A stretch of 64,000 nt of DNA from Coniferiporia sulphurascens (GCA_002794785.1 NBBA01000012.1:496001-560000); one strand, 5' to 3'. Shown: positions 11,809 through 22,162, numbered from the stretch's first letter. Numbers and translations are program-made. The notes: a model not told the origin generated them from the letters alone.

Positions 11809-12075
11809 ACTGGTGCACCCCAGGCAAGAACTGAGCGCACACAGGATGTGTATAGGCAGCAGAGGAGGAGGGCTGAGATGCCGCATTGGGTGTTACCAAG
11901 GATGCGGAGGGCAGCAAGTGTTGAGAGGCCCTTGGATCGCATGCAATCCACATGAGGGCAGAAGGAGAGGGAGGGGTCCCACCAAATACTGAGCCATCAG
12001 AGGGGGTTGGATGGTCGGATGAGCGTGGTTGTGTCAATTTGGATTCCTGCGGTGTCCCAGCTGTGATAGCCAACA
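11809..12075 (-). mobile_element. LINE copy F, internal fragment
   Basis: Minus-strand fragment of the post-palm reverse transcriptase (GYHSWDTAGIQIDTTTLIRPSNP, then MRSKGLSTLAALRILGNTQ and VLAWGAPV). Its left side is cut by the tail of copy E; its right side stops abruptly at about 12075 in unrelated acidic-coding sequence. No ends of its own are visible. Confidence 0.7.
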
Positions 12076-12260
12076 CACTGGATGAGCCAACTGGTACTGA
12101 GGGCGATGCTGAGGATGATGAGGATGATGAGGATGATGTGAGTGATGGTGATGAGAGCTATGAGGAGGAGCTGTTGGCTATTGGTGATGGACACATACCT
12201 GAGCATCTGTCTGATGCAGTCCTGATGGTGGGTACTGTGGAGTTTGCACTTGACAACTGC
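12076..12260 (+). other. Unassigned acidic-coding segment
   Basis: About 185 bases that are not LINE, LTR or KDZ sequence. The plus-strand frame is open throughout and very acidic (EGDAEDDEDDEDDVSDGDESYEEE, then LLAIGDGHIPEHLSDAVLM), built on GATGATGAG repeats. It sits between LINE F and the tail of LINE G. It could be a scrap of the original target gene or of another transposon; I do not recognise it. Confidence 0.35.
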
Positions 12261-12440
12261 CTTGACTTTTTATTTTATTTTTAAATTTATTATTCCTACT
12301 GAGCTATGCAATACACCTGCAGCCCCAAAGGGGCTGCCTGTAAACTACCTAACTACTGAGGTGCCCGTCATCACTCATCAAGCGAAACTGGGCAGGGCAT
12401 GTGCCTCCCAAGGGAGGCCTAGTGTACTTATGCACCCTAT
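12261..12440 (-). mobile_element. LINE copy G, 3' end only
   Basis: Minus-strand 3' terminus of the poly-A LINE subfamily: T-rich tail complement at 12261-12285, perfect stem-loop at 12319-12337, then 3' untranslated sequence matching 55860-56000. It is cut at 12440 by the gypsy 5' LTR in the middle of a segment that continues elsewhere as CCCTATTAGGGATAAATAG. Confidence 0.8.
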
Positions 12441-12835
12441 TGTAAGCCTAGGGGCTCACCACGATCACCTGATGCATATCCGACATGGCTGCTCTGCCCC
12501 ACTTGGCAGAGCCGATGCATGGGAACACTGCTTGACACTGCCACGTCCCGACAGGCGGCGTCTATCAGCCGATGTGCAGGAAGCCGCTCCAACCTGACAG
12601 GCGGTACCGACACACATGTTGTACTTGGCACATGACCAGTTGGACTCATCGGCTTGGCGTGGGAAGGATCGGAATTGGTGCGGACTGTACAGAACCATCA
12701 TTACATAATGTTCCTGCTATTCCTGTCCGCTTTCCATACCTTTGTTGCCTCAGTCTATCTGACAGCAACAAAGACACCTTTGTCCTTTCTGTCTTAGGCT
12801 GAACTTCAGTGTCGCCAACTTCTGGTTGGCTTCCA
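12441..12835 (+). repeat. Gypsy 5' LTR
   Basis: 395 bp, beginning TGTAAGCCTAGG and ending GGCTTCCA (TG...CA). It matches 19317-19743. Most of the roughly fifteen visible differences in the first half are CpG against TpG/CpA. It lacks the 32 bp internal duplication found in the 3' LTR. Confidence 0.9.
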
Positions 12836-13314
12836 CTTTTTTTTTGAAATCGACAGAGCATTTCTACGCTGTATATGCACCAGGGAACCGATTCCAACAT
12901 CCCAGGTGCTGCTCTGATGATCCCAGCACTCTGATCCCGACAGATCAAGTGATCCCAGCATTCCCTGAGCCTGTACGGCATCCCAGCGCCTATTGGTGCT
13001 TCCCCACTTCTCGGCTTCGCAATTCAAAGCAATCCCAACGATCCCAGCTTGTCCCAGCCACTGTTGATCAGGTCTACCACCTGGTCAGAATCCCAGTTCC
13101 CAAAATTCCCAGACCATGTCCACAAACCTGAGCCATAGAGAAACTGTACCAGTGGCACAAAACTGCCGCCTCCAGTGCCTGACCAGTTCCGCCAGAGTCT
13201 ATATTTAGCTCTCCAACCCTCCCACCACTTTCCGACTCCGACTCCAGTCTCTCATATCTATCTACCGCTTCGGACCATTCCTCAGCATTGGAAAACAAGT
13301 ATACCTCAAAAACC
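12836..13314 (+). other. Gypsy leader (5' untranslated region)
   Basis: Lies between the 5' LTR and the first gag ATG at 13315. It begins with a T-rich run and is rich in ATCCCAG repeats (about 12898-13060). I cannot identify a primer-binding site with confidence immediately after the LTR. Confidence 0.5.
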
Positions 13315-14787
13315 ATGACTTCTATGGGTCGGACCACCATGCAATCTCCGATTGTGGAATGGGCGGGGCCAACCAAATGTCCAATACTCACGCCAGGCGA
13401 TCCAAACATCTGAACACTCCGCCAGTGGCAGGGAGTGGCCCTGTCCTACCAGATGGCGAAGTCGGTGGCGGATGATAAGATCATGGCTATGGTAGTGGGC
13501 AGATTGATGGACCCCCAATTCTGAGAATGGTATGTTAATGACTACCACCATCTCAATGCCTTGTTCCTTTTGGCATTCATGGATGAACTCTATGCCAAAG
13601 CACTCCCTGTGGACTGGGAAGCAATGGAATGTCAGTGGCTCTTGTCTTCTCAGCAAGGGTCCAACATCTTCTGGGACTGGCAGCTTGAGGTCTCAACTCA
13701 GAATGCAGTCCTCCTGCCTCTGACATCCTGACTCTCATTGGCTCTCCTTCTAGAGTTTCTAGAGGCCAATATGCACCCCGATCTCCAGCACCAGCTTCAT
13801 TTCCATCCACCCACACTTACCCCAACCCATGCCCAACAGACCAAGGCACATGTGTTAAGCTCAACGGTTACTCGATGATCGACGTCAGGGCTTCCTGATC
13901 ATCAGGGCTGGTAGTATGGCAACGGGGCTTCCTAGATGTTGTAACTCAAAGGTGATCGTCGATGGGGCTTCCTGATTGGTGAAGTGATGCGATAGGCTTC
14001 TTAGCTGAGTTGGGTTACGACGAAGCGACTAGTGGCACAGCAGCACACAGTAGACTGGTGAGGAGCAAATAATGGGCTTGTATGAACAAAGAGCACAAGC
14101 TTAGGACTTGTGCTACCAAAGTTACATGCTTATATGCTACTCTATGTGTTTGCTACTGTAGGGTCATGTGTAGGTTTGTTTACATGGCTATGGAAGGTCA
14201 TGGAAACCCAAGGAAGGTCTTGGTAATACACGTTGAGGTATCAGTAAGCAAAGCACGTCATGATGGTGTGATATGGTGTCATCATGGTGTCTTATGGTGC
14301 AAGGGGAATAAGGATGAGTAAGGGAGAGGAATGGGGGAGTTGCGCTGACTGATGATGATGAAGAGGAAGTGAGTCAGCGCAATAAGGGGAAAGTAAAGGA
14401 AAATTGTAACAACATGATGTCACTGTAGCAGCAGCCAAGGCCACCAGAACAACTCCTCTGACTGCTTCCATCCTTCCCGAATCGGTCATAGACCGCACCC
14501 AACTATGGGAGTGGGCCTTCCATGTCAAAAACTTAGACAAGCATCGGATTTATGATGAGTCCCGCATCCAAAAGGCATCTGAGGAGGCAGTTCGGGCAGA
14601 CCGTGCCCACAGGTGGGCCGCAGAAAGCCACTCATCCCGCCCCGAAGGCTCCCTGTCGGGTCGTAAACCAGCAAAGAAGGCAGGAGGCACAGCTGGTCAG
14701 CCAGGGCCTTATGCACCTAAGCTAACTGAGGTGGAGTGGACTCTGCTTCAAGAGCACCAGGGCTGCTTCTGATGCCGACACTTTTAT
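13315..14787 (+). pseudogene. Gypsy gag (capsid and zinc knuckle), interrupted
   Basis: Starts at ATG 13315 (MTSMGRTTMQSP). A capsid-like region follows (VADDKIMAMVVGRLMDPQF, then EWYVNDYHHLNALFLLAFMDELYAKALPVDWE), typical of fungal gypsy gag. A solo LTR splits it at 13853-14411. The second half continues with TQLWEWAFHVKNLDKHRIYDE and a basic stretch (SGRKPAKKAGG) and ends in a CCHC zinc knuckle (CF-stop-CRHFYVGHIGSAC) at about 14770-14810. At least four in-frame stops, all TGA, interrupt it, one of them inside the knuckle. Confidence 0.78.
13853..14411 (+). repeat. Solo LTR a (TGTTA family)
   Basis: 559 bp, TGTTAAGC...TTGTAACA, flanked by a perfect 5 bp duplication ACATG (13848-13852 and 14412-14416). 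It splits the gypsy gag and is therefore younger than the gypsy element. Internal marks of the family: spaced GGGCTTCCT boxes near the start, a palindrome at about 14085-14107, and a perfect 10 bp stem TGCGCTGACT/AGTCAGCGCA at 14341-14381. No internal retroelement sequence is attached. Confidence 0.88.
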
Positions 14788-17700
14788 GTGGGACATATCG
14801 GATCAGCTTGCCCTAATGGCCCTGTATATGCGAAGGACTACACTCTGCTCACTCCAGCCACAGCCGCAGCTGCACAGGCAAGTGGCGGATCGACTGTCAG
14901 CGACAGGCGCCCAAAGGCAGAGCCGATTGCGGCTCTGGCCGCTCCGCCATCAGGATTGGATGAGGCGGACAAAGGTTCCACCACGTCAAACACTGAGTAC
15001 ATGCACTTCTCTGAACCCCATTTCCTCCCCCACTGTATTGTGGGCCATTCTGCTACCTCCCCCACTGCTCCGATCCAACCCCTGATTGATCATGGCTGTG
15101 TCACAGTTCTGATTAGGCCTGACCTTGTTGAGCAGCTTGGGCTCTGATGAAGGAAGCTCCTGCAGCCGGAGTCCACCTCATTGGCCATTGAATTGGAAGG
15201 GTCAGAAATTGTGTTCATGGAGTGGGTGAAGTTAAAAGTGTGGTCAGTGGATCGGAAATGGGTGTCTAAGACTGTATGTGCAAAGGTAGTGCCTAGATTG
15301 TGTACTCAGTTAATCCTTGGAATCCCATTCCTTTCCTGCAACAACCTTGTCCTGGATGCGGCTGCATGTACCCTGATTGACAAGACCTGTGGTTATGACT
15401 TGCTAAGAGCCCTGCCGCTTCCTGATGGTTCCGCTGTCGGAGCAGATTATGCACCATCGGAGCGGAAAGTGCGGCATACTGCCAAGGAGGCCAAGGGACC
15501 TTCAGCCTTGGTACCTTTGCATAGGGAGAAGATTGCCTTCAATGTTCCAATGCCTAAGTCGGCCCCTGCAAACACCCACCCAATCTCCAAGCCAGCTACC
15601 ACCATGCTCAAAATACGACAATGTATTCAGGTGCTGGCCTACCAAGAAAATCTTGCCCAGGAGGACGCCAAGATGAAGGAGAAATATCGGGACCACTTTC
15701 CGGCTGATATTCCGCACCTTCGGGAGCTCCCCAGTGATGTGTTCCACTGCATTAAGCTCAAGGACGCTACCCTGACCATGAATGCCTGCACATATGCTAG
15801 CCCAAAGAAGTATTGGGAGGCCTGGCAGATCCTTCTGAAGCAGCACAAGGAAGCAGGGAGGATCTGACAGTCAAGCAGTCCATATGCTTCTCCAGCCTTT
15901 CTAATTCCGAAGGCGGACCCGACAGCACTGCCACATCCGGTTGGGGACTTCCATGCACTCAATGCTAATACAGTCTGAGATCGGACACCACTGCCACAGA
16001 TCGATGAGATTCTGAGTGACTGCAGGCGGGCAAAGATCTTTGGCAAGATTGACATGACCAACTCTTTCTTCCAGACCTGCATGCATCCAGACAATGTCCA
16101 GTTCACAGCCATGACCACTCCCCTTGGGCTTTATGAATGGCTCATCATGCAATGGGGACATGTAATGCACCCACCATGCACCAGTGGTGCATGTTCTGAG
16201 CCTTGGAACACCTCATCAGAAAGGTTTGCCATGTCTACCTTGATGACATAATCATCTGGTCCGACACAGTCGAAGAGGATCGGATCCGAGTTTCGATGGT
16301 TTTGGAGGCCATGCAGGCTGCCAATCCGTACTGCTCACCCAAGAAGACCAACCTCTTCTGCTCCAAAGTGACATTCCTGGGACATGTCATTTTGGAATGA
16401 GGAATTGAAGCGGACCCTGGCAAGGCCGCTAAGGTTACTGAGTGGCCAATCCCGACCCGCACCCGAGATGTCCGAGCGTTCCTGGGAATGGTCCGCTACA
16501 TTGCGGTGTTCCTCCTGCAGCTGGTGGAGTATACAGCGGTACTTACACCACTCACTCGGAAAGAATATGACTGCAATTTCCCGACTTGGACATCGGAGCA
16601 CCAGCACACCTTTGACAAGATCAAGGAGCTTGTTACAAGCTGAGATTGTCTCACTACTGTTGATCACAAGTCCGATGAGACTATCTATGTGACTACTGAT
16701 GCAAGCGACCTCCGCACAGGGGCAGTGCTGAGTGTCGGACGGACATGGGAAACCACCTGACCAGTGGCTTTTGAGTCCCACCAGCTCAATGGCGTGGAGT
16801 GGAACTACCCTGTGCATGAGAAGGAACTTCTTGCCATCGTCCGTGCCCTCAAGAAGTGGCGGGTTTATCTTCTGGGGGTACACTTTGAGGTTCACATGGA
16901 TCATCGGACCCTACAGTACTTTCAGGGTCAGCGTGACCTATCCCAACGACAAGCCTGCTGGTCGGAGTTCCTTTCTCAGTATGATTACTCCCCGCATTAT
17001 GTCAAAGGGGAGGATAATACAGTGGCCGATGCTATGTCCCGCTATCCCGACACAGCCGCCACTTCCCCAAAGGTTGCGGCAATCAGACTAGCTTACCGCC
17101 CCACAGTACCAGAATCAGCCTTGATTGGGGCAGTCCTAACCATTTTTAGCAACCCCAAACTGCTGACAAAGATTTGGGAAGGCTATGCGGAGGACGAGTG
17201 GTGCCAGAAGCTACTCCGCAACCTTGGTAGCATTGAGGGGGCACGCTCCGAAGCGGACTTACTGTATGTTGGGACCCGACTGGTGATCCCTCGGAAAGGG
17301 GACATCCGAGAATCATTGTACCACCTTGCACATGACTCCCTGGGCCATTTCGGACCTGAGAAGAGCTATGAGTCTCTTTGGGACACTTACTATTGGCCAG
17401 GGATGCAGCGGGATTTGGAAGGTGCTTATGTGCCAAGCTGTCCAGAGTGCCAGCATCACAAGACTGCAACCACCAAGCTGGTGGGCCTGCTACATCCACT
17501 ACCCGTCCCTGACAAGCGGTTCGACAGCATGGCAATCGACTTCATCGGACCACTTCCAGAGGATGGGGGATACAATGGTATTGTTACCATGACCGACAGG
17601 ATGGGGTTGGCCGACATCCACATTGTGCCCATATGCATGGACATGTCAGCAGAAGCCTTTGCAACAATATTCTTTAATGAGTGGTATTGTGAGAATGGCC

Positions 17701-19183
17701 TTCTGCTGGAGATCATTTCCGACAGGGACAAGCTTTTTGTCTCCTGCTTTTGGAAGGCCCTGCATACACTCACAGGGGTTAAGTTGAAAATGTTGACTGC
17801 CTTCCATCCCAAAATGGATGGTGCAAGTGAGCGGACCAACAAGACAGTGAACCAGATACTCCGATTCCATGTGGATTGGAACCAACATAACTGGATTAAA
17901 GCCCTATCCAAGGTCCAATTCATGATCATGAACACAAAGAATGCCTCAACCGGATACACCCCATTCCACCTGAAGTCAGGACACTCACCCCGACTCATTC
18001 TGCCAATCGTGCCACCAAGCGGACCGCCAGCGGAAGGGGAGGAGACAGTGCGGGCCATGGAACTGATCCAGCAGCTCAATTGGGACCTATTGGATGCACA
18101 AGATTCGCTCCTGGCGGCTAAAACCCGACAGGCACATTATGCCAATCAGCACAGGGCAGTGGATTGTTACAATTTTCCTTTACTTTCCCTTATTGCGCTG
18201 ACTCACTTCCTCTTCGTCATCACTAGTCAGTGCAACTCCCCCATTCCTCTCCCTTACTCATCCCTATTTTGCCTTACACCATAAGATGCCATGATGATGC
18301 CATATTGCACCATCATGATGTGCTTTGCTTACTGATTGCCCTACCTGTATTACCAAGACATTCCTTGGGTTTCCATGACCTTCCATAGCCATGTAAACTA
18401 CCCTACACAGGCTGCTACAGTAGCAAACACATAGAGTAGCATATAAGCATGTAATGTAGATCGCACAAGCCCTAAGCTTGTGCCCTTTGTTCATACAAGC
18501 CCATTATATGTGCCTCAGTGCCATCTGTGTGCTCTACCTCATCATCTGGCACTTCGTCATAACCCGACTCCTCTAAGAAGACACCACGTACCTTCTTGAC
18601 AATCAGGAAGCCCCATCGCCGATCACCCCGCTTTACGACATCTAGGAAGCCCCGTTGCCATAACCATCAGCCTCGACGATCAGGAAGCCCTGACGTTGAT
18701 CACCGCATAACCATTGAGCTTAACACGGATGACGTCTTTCGGATTGGTGATCAAGTCATGGTCTCAACACGGAACCAGCAGCAGGAGTACAAGTCCAAGG
18801 GACAACATCGAGTAGCAAAGTTTATGCCCCGCGATGGGCCCTATACCATCTTGGCGGCATTCCCGGAGAAGTCAGAGTACACCCTGGAGCTGCCCGACTC
18901 CGACCAAACCTTCCCAGGGTTCCATGCCAGTCAACTCCGACATTTCATTCCAAATGATGATGCTCTTTTCCCTGGGTGGGCGCTTGCACGACCTGGCCCA
19001 GTAGATGAAGATCGGAATGAGTTTGAGGTTGACTCCATCATAGATGAGTGCAGGCGGGGACATGGAACCCAGTTCCTAGTCTGATGGAAGGGCTGGGGGA
19101 ACCAGGGACAAGAGTGGAAGTCCCACATGGAGCTGCGGGAATCTGCTCTGCTCATTTTGGAGGCTTGGGAGCAGCACTGAGAG
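14788..19183 (+). pseudogene. Gypsy pol: protease, RT, RNase H, integrase, chromodomain
   Basis: Continuous with gag in the same frame. Protease core LIDHGCVTVLI at about 15080-15110 (DHG in place of the common DSG/DTG). RT from about 15600, with [11 protein letters not shown] and the catalytic YLDD near 16235. RNase H with VTTDASD near 16690 and HMDHRTLQYF near 16895. Integrase with its HHCC finger (HLAHDSLGHFG ... CPECQ, about 17320-17455) and DDE residues in MAIDFIGPL, ISDRDKLF and DGASERTNKT. After a solo LTR (18165-18725) the frame resumes exactly and reaches a chromodomain-like end (FLV-stop-WKGWG, about 19070-19160). Defects: TGA stops and one frameshift near 16160-16200. Confidence 0.85.
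18165..18725 (-). repeat. Solo LTR b (TGTTA family)
   Basis: 561 bp in reverse orientation, inserted in the gypsy integrase C-terminal region. The flanks TGGAT (18160-18164) and CGGAT (18726-18730) form a 5 bp target duplication with one C/T difference. Removing LTR plus duplication (566 bp) restores the integrase frame across the gap. It shares diagnostic variants with the copy at 54061-54620, so the two form a subfamily. Confidence 0.87.
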
Positions 19184-19302
19184 CAGGCCGCTTAATTTCA
19201 TTTCTTGCAATTTTCCACTTTTCTCCTCACCTTCCCTTCACATATTTCTCTTTTGTTTTATCCATTCCACCACTTCTCCCCACAGAGGGGGGACTATTTT
19301 TC

Positions 19303-19316
19303 AGAGGGGGGAGGGG
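19303..19316 (+). promoter_or_regulatory. Polypurine tract of the gypsy element
   Basis: Fourteen purines (AGAGGGGGGAGGGG) end directly at the first base of the 3' LTR. This is where plus-strand DNA synthesis is primed in LTR retroelements. Confidence 0.8.
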
Positions 19317-19743
19317 TGTAAGCCTAGGGGCTCACTATGATCACCCGATGCATATCCGACATGGTTGCTCTGCCCCACTTGGCAGAGCTGATGCACATGA
19401 ACACTGCTTGACACTGCCATGTCCCGACAGGTGGCATCTATCAGCCGATGTGCAGGAAGCCGCTCCAACCCGACAGGTGGTACTGACACGCATGTCGTAC
19501 TTGGCACATGACCAGTCGGACTCATCGGCTTGGCGTGGGAAGGATCGGAATTGGTGCGGACTGTACAGAACCATCATTACATAATGTTCCTGCTATTCCT
19601 GTCCGCTTTCCATACCTTTGTTGCCTCAGTCTATCTGACAGCAACAAAATAACATATGTAGTCTATCTGACAGCAACAAAGACACCTTTGTCCTTTCTGT
19701 CTTAGGCTGAACTTCAGTGTCACCAACTTCTGGTTGGCTTCCA
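19317..19743 (+). repeat. Gypsy 3' LTR
   Basis: 427 bp, TGTAAGCC...GGCTTCCA. It is 32 bp longer than the 5' LTR because the segment around GTCTATCTGACAGCAACAAA is tandemly duplicated (about 19625-19680). Confidence 0.9.
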
Positions 19744-19821
19744 GCCACCTAACCAGTATGGGGGGTGCCAAGGACATTCTGTCTATGATGCTGTCCAACA
19801 CCTTTTACAGATAGCAGAGAA
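19744..19821 (+). pseudogene. Host LINE, left half (RT segment before the 43 kb insertion)
   Basis: Encodes PPNQYGGCQGHSVYDAVQHLLQIAEN, an RT stretch that in the intact LINE precedes the palm motifs. It stops at the outer KDZ terminal repeat and resumes at 62941 (AENAHLKGLVCSVLAV), giving a colinear LINE once the insertion and one copy of CAGAGAA are removed. Its left side is cut by the gypsy 3' LTR. Confidence 0.82.
19815..19821 (+). repeat. Outer KDZ element target duplication, left
   Basis: CAGAGAA, repeated exactly at 62941-62947, within LINE sequence on both sides. Confidence 0.8.
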
Positions 19822-20065
19822 CACTTCAGGCTGGCAATGTACCAGATACTCTTAGTGTATATTCTCTCCTATTGAAGGTATAGTCTAATAGAGTGCTGAG
19901 TGCACAGCATTGTGTGTGTGCACAGTGTCTACACACACACACCCTGCCACACAATATTTCCCAAGTTTGGACTGGTGTGTGGTGCATGTGTGCACAGTGT
20001 GTCCACACTTTGAATAATACAATATCCAGTTGTCACAACTGTCAGGGGTCTTTTGTGTGCACACC
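19822..20065 (+). repeat. Outer element left terminal inverted repeat
   Basis: Starts CACTTCAGGCTGGCAATGTA. The first 48 or so bases match the right end (inverted) nearly perfectly; alignment continues with gaps to about 244 bp, ending in a conserved TTGTCACA..CTGTC..GGGGTC block and a TGTG-CACA word. Confidence 0.83.
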
Positions 20066-20304
20066 AAAGTCTGTTAGAACCTTTCTTCAGGTGAATGCAA
20101 TCATAGTTACAGGAACATGTCACTGATGCAGACTTTCTCAGACCACAAGGATGGATATACTTAGTTAGTAACTTAGTAACTTCACTAATACAACTTTTCA
20201 ATCCACCCCAGAATTTTATGCTGGCCTGGTTGAAGTCCTTACACACTGTCAGATTAAATAGGCTTCACCTGCACAATTGATGCAGATGATCTGCTGACAG
20301 TTTG

Positions 20305-20768
20305 TGTTGTTAGGTTTGTGGTGATCATGTCGGGCTTTGATGTCAGAACTGATGGTATGGCACGGGGCTTTAGTGTGTAGTCGATGGGGATGTCGATGGG
20401 CTTTGATCGGTGATGTGGACGCAGTGGGCTTTGTGAGTCGGGTACGAGCGAATGGCAGTGGCACAGTGAGGTGGTAGGATAAGGGCTTGTATGAAAAGGC
20501 ACAGGGGCTTGTGCTACTGAAGTTACACGCTTATATGTATCTATGTTTGTACTGTACGACTTGTTATTGTTTACCAACTATGAAGGTCATGAAACAAGAA
20601 ACCTTGTAATACAATACTGACATAAGCAAAGCACGTCATGATGTGCAGTAAGCGTATCATGCGTCTATGCGCAATGTGAATAAGGAGAGTAAGGCAGAGA
20701 TGGGAGTGCGCTGACTGATGATGATAAGAAATGAGTCAGTGCAAATATAGAAGTAAAAAATTGTAACA
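20305..20768 (+). repeat. Solo LTR j (TGTTA family, heavily eroded by small deletions)
   Basis: About 464 bp against 560 in the other copies. The order of family landmarks is kept, but several-base pieces are missing in many places (for example TATGTATCTATGTTTGTACTG where others have TATGCTACTCTATGTGTTTGC). It ends TTGTAACA. Flanks GTTTG and GTTGA are only a poor candidate duplication. Confidence 0.75.
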
Positions 20769-21519
20769 GTTGATTACAGAAAATAGGAGACCTTATCCAT
20801 CATTGTCATGCTTTCTGTACAAAATGTTTTTACAGGCCAAAGGAGGCCTGTGTAGATTCTAAAAAGCCAAGTTTCATCAGATGGACAGGCAACCATTTTA
20901 ACCCTATTGATAGTCCATCTATAACAGCCAGGGGCAGGTAAATTCTCCAACCCCTTAGTGTTACAAAAAATTTATACAGACAAGGAGAATCATGTCCCTT
21001 ATTTGACAAAAAGTGGCTGAGTGAGCTTGAGACTGCTGACTTGTATACCAGTGGTCAGAGCAATGCCGATGAACTCCTATTCTCATCACTGATGATAGAT
21101 CTGACTTGGTGGAAAGTGCATCTAGGAGATATCTAGATGAATGGGACAGTAACATGATCCATTCAAGCTGGCAATGACTTTGTCTGCAAAGCTGAGAAAT
21201 ACTTTTAAATTGGACACAAACTCAGAGATATGAAGGTCGACAGCAATTTAAGAACTGCGAGTGTCTGCACCATTGCAGAACACGTATGCACGGCACTTGT
21301 CTCAGCCCTGGCACTCGATCTATGCACAATGGTTACACACTACATGGGAAGTGTGCAAATGGATATCCTGATCCCTTCAATTGTGTTGGTACCATCTCAC
21401 CGAGGGAGTAAGAGCATAACCTTTGGACTCAGAGAATACTCAAAATGAAGTTAGATGGCATACACTCAATGAAAATGGAGTACACCATCTAGACAGCCCA
21501 AAGTGTATGCATAATGTGC
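20769..21519. other. Outer element subterminal spacer, no gene seen
   Basis: AT-moderate DNA between the eroded LTR and the palindrome array. The short open frames have no recognisable family and no counterpart in the inner element at 46204-47796. Confidence 0.5.
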
Positions 21520-21960
21520 CCACACTGATTTTTGTGTGCTTGCAAGGGTGTGCATGCACACACACTTTGGGTCTACACTAATAGTATTGTGGCCACACAG
21601 CATGTCCGCACTAGGTGTGTGTGCACACATGGTATGAGTCCACACAAATATTGTGGCCACACTACATGTCCACACTAGGTGTGTGAGCACATACAGTATG
21701 AGTCCACACAGACTTTGGGCCACGCAGTGTGTCCACACTAGGTATGTGTGCACACACAGTTTGAGCCCACACAAAAAATGTGGCTGCATATGTCCACACT
21801 TGTAGTATGTGTATGCACATATTAGTAGCTGTGAGGCCATAAACAGAATGCGCACACACGGCATTGTGGCCAGAACGTTGTGGCCACACACTGCAGTGCA
21901 ACCACATAAAATTGCGGCCACACCATATAAAGTACACACACATACTGTATATTCTTTTGT
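21520..21960. repeat. Subterminal palindrome array, outer element, G3 side
   Basis: Dense in TGTGTGCACACA and TGTGGCCACA words. About four tandem units of 63-64 bp start near 21586, 21650, 21713 and 21777; each has TGTGGCCAC, then TGTCC(A/G)CACTAGGT, then TGTGCACACA, then GAGTCCACAC or a close variant. Probably transposase-binding sites; the apparent open frames rich in VCTH are translations of the repeat. Confidence 0.7.
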
Positions 21961-22162
21961 GTACTTAGGAGTGGACAAACCTAAGTGTGCACACAAATTT
22001 TTCACAGGGATATTATTCTGCGCACACAGAGGACTTGATTCACTTTGTATCAATTTGTTTTTATACCACTGCAGTAGAAACTTGATTTAATTACAAGGTA
22101 AATGCAATGAGATTCTGAATACCAAGTCAGCATCTATTGGCATTCAATTATAAAACCATTAC

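Larger units (their letters stand above)
12441..19743 (+). mobile_element. Ty3/gypsy LTR retrotransposon (chromovirus)
   Basis: Complete in outline: 5' LTR 12441-12835, leader, gag, pol in the order protease - RT - RNase H - integrase - chromodomain, polypurine tract 19303-19316, 3' LTR 19317-19743. Two solo LTRs of a different family interrupt it at 13853 and 18165; without them it is about 6.2 kb. Flanks do not match: the left flank is the 3' region of a minus-strand LINE (ending CCTAT) and the right flank is the RT region of a plus-strand LINE (starting GCCAC), so no target duplication is visible. Confidence 0.88.

Noticed and set aside
13853..14411. The 560 bp repeats as MITEs
   Set aside because: Inverted terminal match is only TGTTA/TAACA, target duplications are 5 bp and ends are TG..CA, which fits LTRs better than a DNA transposon.
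17456..18079. 207-codon minus-strand frame
   Set aside because: Antisense of the gypsy integrase, whose catalytic motifs are on the plus strand.
21586..21840. Possible CRISPR-like repeat-spacer array
   Set aside because: Units are adjacent and degenerate, the spacers are not unique, and the genome is eukaryotic; a subterminal transposon array explains it.
21466..22053. 195-codon minus-strand frame
   Set aside because: It lies in the 64 bp tandem palindrome repeats; the composition is that of the repeat.
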